This document shows, one piece after another, positions 24,183 through 35,441 of a stretch of 64,000 bases of DNA. The DNA lies in assembly GCA_905221615.1 (NCBI GenBank), contig CAJNDT010000136.1, forward strand, positions 953,001 to 1,017,000, in the 5' to 3' direction. Numbering within the stretch: position 1 is the stretch's first letter; every line of letters starts with the position of its first letter. The notes below the pieces were generated by a model that ran no database searches, had not been told where the DNA came from, and saw only the letters and a program-made list of their open reading frames with translations. This DNA is from Symbiodinium sp. CCMP2592. Its lineage: Eukaryota > Sar > Dinophyceae > Suessiales > Symbiodiniaceae. Made by a program: the position numbers and the translations under genes.

Positions 24183-24280
24183 TAGGGTTTCGCCCTCCAT
24201 GGCGGTTAGGGTTTCGCTCTCCGTGGCGGTTAGGCGCCCTCCGCGGCGGTTAGGTGCCCTCCGTGGCGGTTAGGGGTTTG
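24183..24280. repeat. short minisatellite with heptamer-like core
   Basis: Four units of the form CCCTCCRTGGCGGTTAGG, spaced by GTTTCG or CGC/TGC and with variable bases, directly follow the C-rich tract. The GGTTAGGGTTTCG part resembles a degenerate telomeric heptamer. Confidence 0.75.
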
Positions 24281-24461
24281 CCTCAGGGTGTTGAGTGGTC
24301 GGGTTTCGGGCTGGAAATAGCCTGAATTACGCCCCGCCCCCCCGCCGCCCACCCCCCCACCCCCACTCCCCGACAACCGAGGACATGCATTTACAACTGG
24401 TTCAACCCTCCCCAAGACCAGGTCACTGCCAATTGCGTTACGGAGAACAGTCGAGTTTTTA

Positions 24462-24911
24462 TTGCCAAGAACACCAGCGTATTATGAACTGAAAGCTTCG
24501 TTGGCAGTCTGCCGATTCACTGGGACACAATGCTCGGATGAGCAATTCGAAATCATTCAACAGCGCTTGGTGCGTCAATTTGAGGTTGAAGCCGCTGCAG
24601 CCCGGGAACAAGCAGCTTCAAGCACTGCAGTTTCTGAGCCTGTTTGCATTGAGGTTGACAGCGATGATGCAGGGAATGCCGTGGGTGGAGACAGCCGCCA
24701 CAGTTCCGGCTCGAATTTGTGTCTCGCGCTTGCACCGCATTCACCCAATTCGAAGCAGAATCGCAAGAAACGTTTGAGGACCTTTTATCAGGTCTGCAAA
24801 CCGTTGCCACAGGTTGAATTGGAGCATGTCGTTCAAGACTCAAAGCTGGCATCATCTGCCCTTCAACTCCGTGATGAATTCATTCATCTTCTCAGCGTTG
24901 GTTCCCAGTAA
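24462..24911 (+). CDS. coding-like frame, unknown product, partial
   Basis: A 149-codon frame with the composition of a real protein: mixed helical segments ('EQFEIIQQRLVRQFEVEAAAAREQA' region, residues about 27-50), an acidic patch 'EVDSDDAG', a Ser-rich linker, a basic 'QNRKKRLR' segment at about residue 98 that could be a nuclear localisation signal, and a C-terminal helix ending 'LLSVGSQ'. The listed start is a TTG and the frame is open further upstream, so the true start or exon edge is unknown. I do not recognise the family. It may be the last exon of a larger gene or a remnant of a mobile element. No neighbour supports a function. Confidence 0.4.
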   Translation: MPRTPAYYELKASLAVCRFTGTQCSDEQFEIIQQRLVRQFEVEAAAAREQAASSTAVSEPVCIEVDSDDAGNAVGGDSRHSSGSNLCLALAPHSPNSKQNRKKRLRTFYQVCKPLPQVELEHVVQDSKLASSALQLRDEFIHLLSVGSQ

Positions 24912-24914
24912 AGT

Positions 24915-27900
24915 ATGTAAAAGCACCCTAATCTAGAGAACTACCCATAAAGGACTTTTGTAGAAACCGATCAGCACTCCTAATGGTCAGTCCGAGGTCT
25001 CTGAATGTCTCCCACGGGCGGATGATGAGACTCCTTATCCTGGAGATCGGATGTGGAGGCTTTTGTATACTGTCATAGAGGTATTTGTAACAAAAATGTT
25101 ATCCTAAGAGAGTTTAAGGTTTAGGGTTTAGGGGAGGTATTTGTAACAGAAAAGTAGTGCCACATATTTTGGATTTCCGCTTTACATAATCGAATAATGA
25201 AAAGTGTCTTAACAGAGTAATTATCATAGACCGTGAATCTCTGTTTTAGTCATTAGTCCTTCAGCACCTATATTCGTCGGAAGTCATGGTCCCATGGTGG
25301 GCTTACAGCACTACCGCAATAACCTTACTGCTCTTAGGAATCACTGTTCACTCTTACTATAGAATGAATGTAAGGGGATCAGAATCATTCAATAAGACTA
25401 TGGCTTTTGTTTTGGTTCTAAGGGCGGCTAGGATAATGCTTCTTAAGCCCGAGGCCTGAAGCCCGTTAGCTCTCGAGTTACTACTTGGAGCTTCAGGAGT
25501 AGTCATAAATGGCGTTCTAAGTCCCCTAAGGGGTTGTACGCATTTTCCCTACTTATAACCACACTTTTAACTACGCATGCACCTCCAAGTACTACCCATC
25601 CTGACATCTTTCCTTGCAGGTACGGTGCCCACCGTTCGCAGCACCGTCGAATCGACGGCACTTCAGCTGAAGAGCGCTGCAGACGTCACAGGCAAGTAAT
25701 ATCATGATTTGACGGGGTCGTAAACAGGTGTTGTGTTTATTGCTGTTACAATGGCTGTTCAATTGAGAAGCGAGCAGCCCTGGTCAGAAGATGGCTCCAG
25801 GCTGGAGGTCCTGAAGGGTAAAGCCCTGCCCTGCATGATTGTGGTAAATTAATATCATAACATTGTAGCGTATGTTTGGTAAATTGTGGTGTAATATCAT
25901 AACATTGTAGAGTATATTGTACCATAATGCACCCCTCCAGACCTCATGCTTCTTTTTTAAACATCGGCCCTCGCAGTCGCGCGGATCAACCCGGACTTCC
26001 CTTTGCCTGATCGGCTGTATCCTCCTTCGATGTACTTGCCACGGGCTCAGGGGGGGGGAAGTAATTAGTAATCGTACCCCCTTATGTTATGAGGGACCCC
26101 CAAACCCTATTCTAGTGATTTTGGGCCCCCAGTAGTAGTCATCATGATCATCATCTTTCAAGTCCAGCTCCGCGCTCTGATTTTTTTGGATCAGCTTGAT
26201 GACACAAGGTTTAGGGTTTCGGGCTTAGGGTTCGGGGCTTAAGGAACTATCCAGGCAGCGATGCAATTGAGACTTTAGCCTAGGCTTCAATCATCAGGAG
26301 TATCTTGCGAGTTGCGTGTATGCGCTAGCCTGGATATCATGCCTTCCAAACCCACAGAAATACCTGTTGTGGGTAGTCTTCAAAAGTATACGACTTGGGA
26401 TACAGCCTAATTACTCCCGCAACATACCCAGAAACTCCTGCAATGGCACTCCCCCGGTCACACTAAGCTTGAGCCAAAAAGTCAAAAAGCCTAAGCCGGT
26501 ACAGAGAGAGCCTTTGCGGACTCAGGCGCTACCTCGCCCTGCCCATGGGTGCTCTTCAGGCGAGGCCGCGACTCAAAGGTGTCGGGTGTAAGGTTCTTGA
26601 GGTCTGTATACGGGTTAGTGTGACACATTCAAGCACGAAGTAGCCTTACCGTCCGCATGATTTGTCAGTTCGGGCATACAGATCATACAGCTCTGCACCC
26701 CAAACCCTGTCGCTGACGTCTCTAAATGCCAAACCCTACAAGCGTAAGCCCCAAAAGCATCCGAGAAGCGATCATGCCTGAGCACTGGGAGTTTGTTGAG
26801 GACAGCAAGGGTTTAGGGCTCTAGGCCTAGAACTTGATTCGAAGAAGCCCCAGCCCAGCTCCCTGGGCCAGGGGCTCAAGAAAGTCAACGAGCACTACAT
26901 GCAGATGACGACGCGGGGAAGGCAACGTGGGCTTTCGGAAGTTATATAGGAGTTTGGTAGGCTCCCGAAGGACGACAGAAATCCAGCAATCCCATGTCTG
27001 GGGTAGAAGGCTCCTATGGCAGGGCTACAGCGCATAACGATTGCAGATTCCTTCTTTGCGCACGGTGTCTCGGTCCATAGCGGAGGACCCTTGCTAGCCA
27101 TAAGCAGCCAGTAATAAGAATGTGCACGTGCAACCTTTATCCGTGTTGTGACCTACGTACAACGACCATGGCAGCTCTTTGAAAGCTGCTCTCGATTCGT
27201 TTCGGTTGCAGGGTTTCAGGGTTGAGTTCTTAGGGTCTCAGGGGTGTGGGGCGTAGGGCCTGAACAGCTCTGAGCCTTTGGACCCGCAGCAAGCTCAGAA
27301 CCTCTGCCGAATGCCACGGACATCTAGGGCTTGGGGCATGAACTGCCACTAAATTGCATTACATTGTCGTATATGATGTCATATTATACTATGTTACTGT
27401 GTGTTTGACTATGTTATACCGTACTTATTATATGATCTTATCATATACGATACAACATCTTCACAAACTTTACAGCCATAAGAACAGCAACAGGCCCTCC
27501 GGCTTTTCCTGGCAGGCATGAAGCTGGGCATAAAACCGCCCAAAAGGCCCGGCGTCAGAGTGGAAAAGGCTTTGGCGTCCAGGTTACAGTGCTTGTGATT
27601 TAGGGCAATACATGCTTAAAGAGTCTAGAGAACCCCCTGGCCAGGGCTACTGCTGGAATAGATCTGTCGTTTACGAAAGTTTAGAACCCAACCCGCAGAG
27701 AAGTAAAGCAGCCAGTAGGTTTATTATAACTACACTAAGGAACCCTTAAAAAAGTATAGGTTATTATTGAGGCTTCTAGATTCTTCTGAGCGAAGGCCCC
27801 AAAAGCTCCAAAAGCTCCAGCGCCGGCAGCCAAAACTGTCGCTCGGAGTGGGCCTCCCAATGCTTCGGATGCAGTGCTTAGTGGCTCAGTAAGTAACCTG

Positions 27901-30900
27901 TTGTACTATAAAGGTATTGTCAGGAGAATACTTTCCCCTTTCCTGGTTTAACCCTGCCAGAATTGAGAAGGTTAAGCTCTTCTGGGCTAGGGTAGCCAGC
28001 CCCACAGAGTAAGACTTCGAGAAGTTCCTGAACAGCTGAGTTGGCAACCCTTAACCGCCACATGGGGTGTAGCAGAATTTACAAGGGAACTTCCAGGGTT
28101 AAGACTTTCTCCTTAGTTTGTGGAGATAGGTACTCAGGGCCACTTAGAAACCGTGTTTAATTTTGGGTTACTAGAACCCCTAAGAAACAGCCATAGGTGT
28201 AATTTTGCTAGGGATCGAAGCTGAGTACAGGGCAGTTTTACGTGACGTGCCACAGGAGGGTCAAGAGTTTCGAGCTTTGCTATCATCGGAACCCACGAAC
28301 TCAGTGTTTCAACCGTTGTTGCAAAGGGGCCCACACCCCGATAACACCCAAGAACTCCATAAAGCCTGAACTACTCGAGCCTGCCGCGCTGTGGGGATAT
28401 GACGAAGCCCAAATCTTATAGCCCCCACTGCCAGTCTCAGCACGGACTGCCTGAGGGATCTTCAAGAAACAGAGCCCTCGGGCCCGTTGGACACACAATA
28501 TAATATGCTCCGCTGACACCATATCATGGCATGAGATTCCTAAACCCCCTGCATGCTGCCCGTACCACATAGCACCCGAAACCCCAAAGCTCAAAGCCTG
28601 AGCCCAATATTGCCAGGTCTGAAAAAGCCCTGCTGCTCCTTTCGCCCCTTACAGGATCTACAAAACAGAGGCATGAATCCTTTAACCTCTAATGTCAGAG
28701 CCCCATGCTTAACAAACCTAGGCAAGCCTTTTGCATAAGTTGCATGTATATGTACATGCATGATACTGTGTTTTTTCAGAGGATTCTGAAAAGTCTTTCA
28801 GATGTACAGCCCTTTTGGAACCAGACCCATACAACCCATGCAGAACGCCGTTAGAACCCTGTAAAATCCTGACGGAACATAGAACCCCACGTACTATAGA
28901 CTATGTAGGATCCGATGACGACGGTATATAGAACCCTGTATAGGGAGTACACAAGCCTACACTGAGGCCGGAGCCCGAAGCGTAGCAAGGAGGAGAAGGC
29001 CGAGAAGAAGGAGCCACCAAAGGAGGAGGCGGGATTTAGAAGTGCTACGTGTTCTGTGTTGCATGTTGTAGTACAGGTTTTGTTTCGTGAGGGGGAACCG
29101 CTGGGGGTTGCGGCTGCCAGTCTGGATCTTTCTAGGGCCCTGTCAAGGCGGTCAAATCATTTGAGAAACGGAAAGGGCTAGACAAGAAGCGAGGCATGAT
29201 GAGCGATTAGTTTATGGGGGCATGTCTTGGTAATGTAGAAGCTTCACTAGAGTTCCAACGCTTCAGGCTCCGATGTTAGCCTTGAGCAACTGCTCAGGTT
29301 TCCTTTTGGAGTCGATTTTGCATCCAGGATTGCAGGCATACGAAACACCCTTTCGGGTGTAGGATCAAGAAGATAGGCCTTCCCAAGACTTGCAGGAGTC
29401 CCGCTCCTGTGACTGGTGCATGGGATGTCTGGGTTGCACAGTGAGTTTATGGTTTTATAGGGAGGACAAGTTTGCGGTTTCTACAGTATGATTCTCTATG
29501 TCCCTCCTCGATGCCTGACAAGGTGAAAAAGGAGGAAGAGAAGAAGGAGGGTTTAAAAGAGGAAGCGAAGGAGGCATTCGGGGGGCTTCCCTTTGCTCCG
29601 CACGTTCTTCAGACAAACTTGAAGACTCAGCGCAGCTCTTTCAAAATCTTGTGAATTTCGGGCCATCTACTAGTTACTACTGAATTGCATGCGCGCGGAA
29701 AGGTTTCAGCCCCAACCGGGCACCCATCGTGCGGAGTAGCAGCGACAGCACCCATGTCATCAGATCATCTATCCGGCCGAACCTTGAGCGGAGCAGGCTT
29801 GAGATTGAAGTCCTTTGGGGCTATGCCAACCCTGACACACCGAACTGCAGGACATTGCGACTGAACTGTAGCTCCCCACACCAACAACCCTCAAAGCTCT
29901 TCAACACCAATTACAACATCCGGTAGAAACCCTACAGAACCCTGCAGCAGCCAGTGAACGCCTCATCAAGCCGTTGTAAACACATCACAGAAACACCTAC
30001 GCCCCCGGTTGCCGAACCCATCTTCCACAAGGAAGAGTCTTCCGCAGAGCCGGCCAGGCGGATTGACAAAAGCTCTTATGGTTGAGGGACTGAAGCTTAT
30101 CAACGCTACTGTTGTATGAGGGCTTAGGATGTCCTTATGTTTGCGCAGCGTGTCAGTTTGATGATGCTTTCCTCACGGTGAGGCTATGCGTTCGACAGGG
30201 TGTGGGGTTGCGCGGTTTGAGGGTTTGGGCCCGGGCTGCGGATGCACACATCAGTTTTTGGGCACCATGGCCTCCGCTTCGGGCCTCACCAGACGGCAGC
30301 GCTGACAGCAACTGACGAGCTGCTTCTCGTGGCATCGTTGCGAGTGGGCTCTGTTGGCCGACCTCCCAGGCAAAAGACACAACTCACAAGGACCCTCCCC
30401 CACAGTCAACGAGCCGGTTTCATCTCCTTTTTTTCTGGCGGGCCGCTGCTGCTGTCGCCGGAGTCGCTGTCACAGCTCATCTCCTGAAGTGGGGTGTGGA
30501 ACAAAGAGCCCCCCAACTTTAGGATGTCGCAGATTCAGCGTTTTATCGGATGGATGTTGTAAGAAACGTAGAGACGGGGCGGTGTTCAAGCCTTCGGGAT
30601 GACGCAGTGCTGACATCTGTTGAAACACACGCCCCATGTCAACAAGTGTAGAAGCCGAAACATTCGTCGAGAAACATGCGGGAAACGCTTGGCATCAATG
30701 GTCAGCACATGAGGGGGACTCTCTCGAGTGCTTTCTTTTTTCGCAACTCAGTCTTAGCACCGATGCCGACAGTCTGATCTCATTCTTTCTGGCTGCTTGC
30801 ACTTGTGACTTTGTATCGGTAGGAGTTCTGACATAGGAGTCCTTTAGAAGGATTTGGACATGTTCTGTTTGATGGTCCTGATACGATTCAGACTCGGTTG

Positions 30901-31152
30901 TCGGATACGACTCGGAGACACCAGGCATGATGTAACTAACACAACAAGGACGATTAGGATAGGACTTTGGATGCGGTTTGCTGAAGCTTGGGCGCGCTTG
31001 CTTCGTCAGCTCAGCAAGATAGCCCCTACATCAAGCAGTTTTGCCAAGACCACTACTGACGTGGTGGAATCTACTGCTGGAATGTGCTGGAACACGTGGG
31101 AAGCTAGGAATCCGTGCTAAATCAAAACAGTTTGTGTTGCGGCAATCGTCAG
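24915..31152. other. long non-coding block
   Basis: About 6 kb without a supportable gene. It has heptamers near 25118-25135, a family A element at 25482-25591, a direct repeat AATATCATAACATTGTAG at 25851 and 25893, an AT-rich imperfect palindrome near 27375-27460 (CGTATATGAT..ATCATATACG) and 'GAACCCTGTA'-type repeats near 28850-28950. From 29000 to 31150 the base composition is more balanced and short coding-like fragments may exist (for example around 30630-30830 and 30960-31120), but none shows a recognisable domain. Confidence 0.5.
25482..25591. mobile_element. palindromic MITE-like element, family A copy 4
   Basis: Starts TACTTGGAGCTTCAGGAG and ends GCATGCACCTCCAAGTA. The right half (CCCTACTTATAACCAC...CTTTTAACTA) closely matches copy 1. 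About 110 bp. Confidence 0.65.
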
Positions 31153-31292
31153 CATGGCTTGCAGATCCCCCCCCTTTATCTATAGGAAAACTGGGGGGGG
31201 TCACCCTTAGAATTTCCTATTTCCTATGTGTTTTTCCTATTGTTTTGGGCTGGGGGGCGGGGAAGAGGAAATAGGAAATTCAGCAGACATGG
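31153..31292. mobile_element. palindromic element, family H copy 1
   Basis: About 140 bp starting CATGGCTTGCAGATCCCCCC and ending TTCAGCAGACATGG. Inside is a perfect 14-bp inverted repeat, AATTTCCTATTTCC (31211-31224) against GGAAATAGGAAATT (31267-31280), separated by 42 bp, plus opposed C and G runs. A related sequence in the opposite orientation lies at 46558-46654. It marks the left edge of the GC-richer, coding-like region. Confidence 0.5.
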
Positions 31293-31362
31293 AATAGGAA
31301 AAAAATGTCGCATCCATATGTCGTATGTCGTTTGAATCATACCTTGGCTTTTGTTTCAACGA

Positions 31363-31440
31363 CAGAAGAGAGAGAGACAGGGAGAGAGATAGAGAGACAG
31401 AGGAGGTCGCCAGGGAAGAAAGCGAGAGAGAGAGAGAGAG

Positions 31441-31477
<37 letters not shown>
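31363..31477. repeat. GA microsatellite
   Basis: An interrupted (GA)n run of about 115 bp. The Arg/Glu and Leu/Ser frames across it are artefacts. Confidence 0.95.
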
Positions 31478-31481
<4 letters not shown>

Positions 31482-31579
31482 AAATCCCTAAACCGTGCCC
31501 TCCTCGCCGCGGCACTGGCTTCGGGGAGCTCTCCGGAGACTTAGGGATAGGGCTAAGGTTGGATAGTGGATAGGGTTGA

Positions 31580-31735
31580 GGGTTCGCCAAGGGTCGGCGT
31601 TAGGTAGGTTAAGGTTCGGGGCTCGCCAAGGGCACGGCGTTAGGTAGTTTAGGGGTGAGGGCTCGCCAAAAAAAGGCGTTAGGTAGGCTAGGGGTCGCGG
31701 GTGAGGGTATTATAGGTAGGCTAGGGGTGATTGCT
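31580..31735. repeat. GGCGTTAGGTAGG minisatellite, left array
   Basis: Three to four copies, about 40 bp apart, of GGCTCGCCAA followed a few bases later by GGCGTTAGGTAGG (starts at about 31596, 31636 and 31675, with a partial near 31713). The same unit forms a second array at 39340-39513. No coding content. Confidence 0.8.
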
Positions 31736-32067
31736 CGCATCCCCCACCCCTTATAATTGTAAAACAGAGGGGGGGGGCGCATAATTGTAAACCAATATTG
31801 TTTTACAATAACGGTTTTTTTTACAATTATTGGGGTGTGGGGCATGGCTGGCTTTCTTTATCTGTGGTCCTGTAAACCAAAAAATAAATAAAGGGCCTCC
31901 CTAAATAGATAATACAGGCTAGGGGAGTGAGTGGTGGGCGCTGGGAGAATGGGAGTAGCCGTCGTCGCCGTCGTCCTCGTCGAAATAGTAGTAGTTTATA
32001 TTCGTTGTCGGGTTGTGTTTTGAGGTGGTGCTGTTACTGAGGGTTGATGTGGGGTGGGTTTTGAGGG

Positions 32068-32189
32068 ACCGGGTGCGAAAGCCCCGGTGTGTCGGGAGCG
32101 AAAGCCTCGGCACAGGGTTTCAGCTGAGCGCGAAAGCCTCAGCATGCTGGGAGCGAAAGCCCCAGCAGCCGGGTGCGAAAGCCCCGGCT
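32068..32189. repeat. array of five GCGAAAGC-capped hairpins
   Basis: Five consecutive short stem-loops lie at 32068-32088, 32089-32113, 32123-32143, 32145-32167 and 32167-32189. Each has the same architecture: a lower stem of 6-8 bp, one unpaired base on the 5' side, then GC-GAAA-GC. The lower stems differ in sequence but stay paired: ACCGGG/CCCGGT, GTGTCGGG/CTCGGCAC (two G-T pairs), GCTGAG/CTCAGC, TGCTGGG/CCCAGCA and AGCCGGG/CCCGGCT. The unpaired base is T, A, C, A and T. GCGAAAGC is known to form an exceptionally stable mini-hairpin in DNA, and GAAA is a GNRA tetraloop in RNA. A frame also runs through (Lys-Ala-rich repeats), so a coding repeat is the alternative. Function unknown. Confidence 0.8.
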
Positions 32190-32311
32190 ACTGCTACTGC
32201 TACTGCTGCTGCTACTGCTACTGCTCCTGCTGCTGCTCCTGCTCCTGCTCCTGCTGCTGCTCCTGCTCCTGCTCCTGCTCCTGCTACTGCTACTGCTACT
32301 GCTACTGCTGC
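32188..32311. repeat. CTGCTA/CTGCTC compound microsatellite
   Basis: Triplet-phased CTG with alternating CTA and CTC, giving Ala/Thr/Pro, Cys/Tyr/Ser or Leu-type low-complexity frames. It abuts the last hairpin of the array directly. Confidence 0.95.
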
Positions 32312-33007
32312 CAGGCCCGGTCGCGATCCATGCAGTGGCTTCGTGGTGACGGTGAAGGACCGACTGATTGAATGCTTTTGCAGTGGGTTTTCTCTAATCG
32401 CAGGTCGGGTTGCCGGGGGTTGTCCATTAAAGGTTTCGGGTTTGGTTTGATTCGGGGCACCCTCATGCTGCATCATGCCTTTGATTTGAAGATTCGCCGG
32501 GCACATCAGTCAAGTCTTGTGTGCCTGCATGCCAATCAAACTCTCAAGTCCGTGTCAACCCCACAGCCCCCCCCTCATGCCTTCAGGGCAATTCAAGGGT
32601 AACTTGGAGGTTCAATTCAATGTTTTAGCTTATGGGAGTTTAGTACGGATTAGGGTTCCCGTAGTAGGGTTCATAATAAGGAATCCTTACCCCCAGAATC
32701 TTAAACTCCCCTTTGGCTTCCCACCAATAACTCAAGCCCCACCTCACGACCCGACCTGCGATTGCAAACCCTACTTAAGTCGGACACACAAATCGAGAAG
32801 TGTACCAACTCCGTCGTCTCACCGCATGGTCCTCTTTCTGCGCTTTTTCTTGAATCCATGAGCGGCTGGAGCTGGAGGGATGTGAACTGGGGCGGCCGCC
32901 GCGGTGGCCGCCAGGCGAGAGGGGAGGCCAGGTGGAGCTTAAATGTCTATTGTTTCCTTGCCGTAGCCACTGGGGTGTAAACTAAGGTCTTTTCATCTCT
33001 AAGTAAT

Positions 33008-33047
33008 TATATATATCTATATGTATATATATATATATATATATATC
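33008..33047. repeat. TA microsatellite
   Basis: TATATATC followed by (TA)n just upstream of the disrupted reading frame at 33182. Confidence 0.9.
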
Positions 33048-33181
33048 CCTTTTCTTGTGCAAGGTGAACTGGGGTCCTCAGCAAGTTCCTTGGGTTGCTG
33101 TTTATCTTCCTTTCGATTGGTTTTTAAGGTTGTAGGATCTGACTGGGCTTTGGGTTTGGGGATCCTTCTCGTTGCCCCAAG

Positions 33182-33970
33182 GTGATGGTCCGCCCTGGTT
33201 TTGAAGAGCCACCTGTGGCGCCTCTGCCGAAGAGCATTGCTGCTAGGCCACAGGCTGTGTTGTTGGCGTCGGGTCCTGGAGTGATTCCGCCTCGACCCAT
33301 GGGGGCTGCTCCTCGGTCGTACAGTATACAAGACTTGGCAAGGATCAATCTTTTATTTGGGGAGAATAAGATTGCAAATCACGTTTTGGAAGCTTCTTTC
33401 AGAGTTCAGGCGCCAGTGGTGGTGGAGGAGGCGGCGGAGGCGGCTGCCGTGGTGGCACCGCAGTGGTGGTGGAGGAGGCGGCGGAGGCGGCTGCCGTGGC
33501 GCCAGTGGTGGTGGAGGAGGTGGCAGAGCCGGCTGCAGCTGCGGAGGAGGCGGAGATCCTGGGGGTGGAGATTCCTCTTGATGCTGGTGAGGCAGCTGAG
33601 GTTCCCAGTGGTGAGCCTGAGACTTGGACTCCTTTCGGAATTCCTTTTGATTTTCTCCTGCTGGTTCATTTGGATTTTTTTGCTGCAGCAGCTGTTCAAA
33701 GCTGAGGCCATGATGGGGATGGAGCGGCTTGCAGCTGTGACCTCCATAATCAGTCTGAAGAATTGCTGGCAGCTCCACACATTGGCCGACGGCCGGGATT
33801 ACGATGTGAATCCGACTGGACGCTGCACTACCTTTCAGAGGCCGTCTCAGTTTTTGGAAATGCCCAACAGGGAGTATGCTCCAATAGATGGAGAAGATGC
33901 CATGCCTGGGTGGACTCTCTGGGAGCGGTACATGACTAGGGGCGACGACCGGTATTTCTGGTATAAATAA
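33182..33970 (+). pseudogene. frame-disrupted Pro/Ala/Val/Glu-rich reading frame
   Basis: The plus strand starts at ATG 33182 as a Pro/Ala-rich segment ('MVRPGFEEPPVAPLPKSIAA', then 'SIQDLARINLLFGENKIANHVLEASFRVQAPVV' region). It enters a tandem GTGGTGGAGGAGGCGGCGG repeat at 33414. The first repeat interval is 47 bp (33414 to 33461), not a multiple of three, so the natural Val-Glu-Ala frame ('VVEEAAEAAAVAP') moves to another register, where it stays open to 33705 ('LGVEIPLDAGEAAEVPSGEPE'). The original register then regains coding character from about 33710 to the stop at 33970, ending 'GDDRYFWYK'. This pattern suggests a gene broken by repeat slippage, or exons joined by unseen splicing. No family recognised. 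Confidence 0.4.
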
Positions 33971-34274
33971 TAATGCTGAGCAGTCTGTCACGGCTCCGTT
34001 CACCGCCTTCGAGCCTTGGCCATTCCATTCATTGTCTTTGTTTGGGTGTAGGGTTTGGGGTTTAAGTGTATTCCATCATCCGTTTTAATGCCTCCTTGCA
34101 CCCTCAGGCAGCAGAGTTTTCGGCCAGGGAGCAGGAGGTCCAGGAGAGCCGAAAAGGGCTCAGAAGCGCTGGAGGGGCGGTTGAATAATGCTTAATTAAC
34201 TTAAAGATAATAGCCGAGTAGGTGTTGCGAATCTCCTCCGGCGTGTTGCTCAGGACCCCCTGGGAACGCCGGCT

Positions 34275-35441
34275 ATGAAAAATAAAGGGGGTTTGTTTGG
34301 GTTTGGGGTTCGGGCGGGGTTGAGGTTCGGGCTTTGGGCTTCTGTGGTTTCGGGCGGGGTTGGGATTCAGGGTGATAGGTGTTATCTTTCCGTTCCTGGT
34401 TTCACTTGCCTAGGGTTTGGGCTTCCGTGTTTGGTTTGGGCTGTGGAGTTTGAGCTTTGGGGATCGGAGTGTGGCCTAAACCCGAAACCCCAAAGCCCGC
34501 ACCCTGAACCCTACAACCCCAAACACCAAACCCCGAATCCCAGCCCCGCCCGAAACCACAGAAGCCCCAAGCCCAAACTCCGACCCCGCCCCAACCCCGA
34601 ATCCAAACCCCAAACCCTGAACACCCCAAGCTCAGCCCTTGGTCAGGAGCCTCGGCACAGACTACTTCGTCTTCGGCCTGGACCTTGGACCTCCATGCAC
34701 GGCTGCACTCGTTTGGGCTTGTTGCCGCATGTGCCTGATCCTTTGCTCAGGTTCCTGCACGTGCTTCGACAACGATTGCCTGGCTCTTGGTTCGCGGCTT
34801 CCTCGCACTCTTGGAGGGTCTGCACTAGAGGTGCCAGCCTCCGAACATCAGGACGGTGCCGGGATCTCGCAACCCGTCATGGCCAGTGTGGGCGGCCTTG
34901 TTCCTTTGCTGCCAGGTCCCGGATGCTGGACAAGATGACGCCTCCATGGCCGGATGCCCAAACCGTGCCTTCGTCGTCTGCCTTTGATCGCTTGCTTGCA
35001 TCCTAAGGTCCCGGGGCCTCGACTTTGTGATCCTCTGGATGTTGGGGCTGGGGTCTCGGACACGTTGATGCTGGGCAACTTTACTGGGTTGACTGGACTC
35101 AACTCGCATGCGGAGGTCTGTGCTGGCTCTGTGGTAATTGCTGCCTGGACCTTGGACTTCAGCTTCCTTCGCTGCAACTCAGCTACTCGTGCGTGTCCTG
35201 CAGCCTTTCCATTGACTCAGGTCGAAGACCCGTCGTGATCTGGTGCCGAGCTGGCTTCGGCTGCGAGGGTCTCGGAAAGCCGGGACCAGGCGGGGCTGAA
35301 ACCCTCGATTGATCTCGATTGCATCCTCTTACCTTGAGTGTGCTGCTTGTGCCCCCAGCTGATTGCATGTGATCTGTTCGAGCTCCTTTGTGCTCGAAGC
35401 TTCCCGTGACTTGCTGTGTCATTGCCTGGACGGCCTTCACG
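34275..35441. other. low-complexity, doubtful coding stretch
   Basis: Frames here are long but mostly produced by biased sequence (GGGTTTGGG-type and CCCAAACCC-type runs at 34290-34620). From 34630 to 35400 the sequence is GC-richer, with several overlapping frames on both strands, none recognisable. I see no domain and no clear start. Confidence 0.4.

Noticed and set aside
31237-31590. Leu/Ser and Arg/Glu repeat proteins across the GA tract
   Set aside because: Pure microsatellite translation on both strands; the same applies to 46118-46523.
32956-32975. Possible spliced-leader relic (CCGTAGCCACTGG)
   Set aside because: Only the first nine bases or so match the dinoflagellate spliced leader; the TTTTGGCTCAAG part is missing. 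Similar short matches near 20774 and 43710 are chance.
33353-34003. 216-codon minus-strand frame with poly-Pro
   Set aside because: It is the complement of the GTGGAGGAGG repeat on the plus strand; poly-Pro comes from the repeat.
34275-35006. 243-codon plus-strand frame
   Set aside because: The first half is low-complexity Gly/Phe/Leu and Pro/Asn runs produced by GGGTTT and CCCAAACC repeats; the rest has no recognisable feature.
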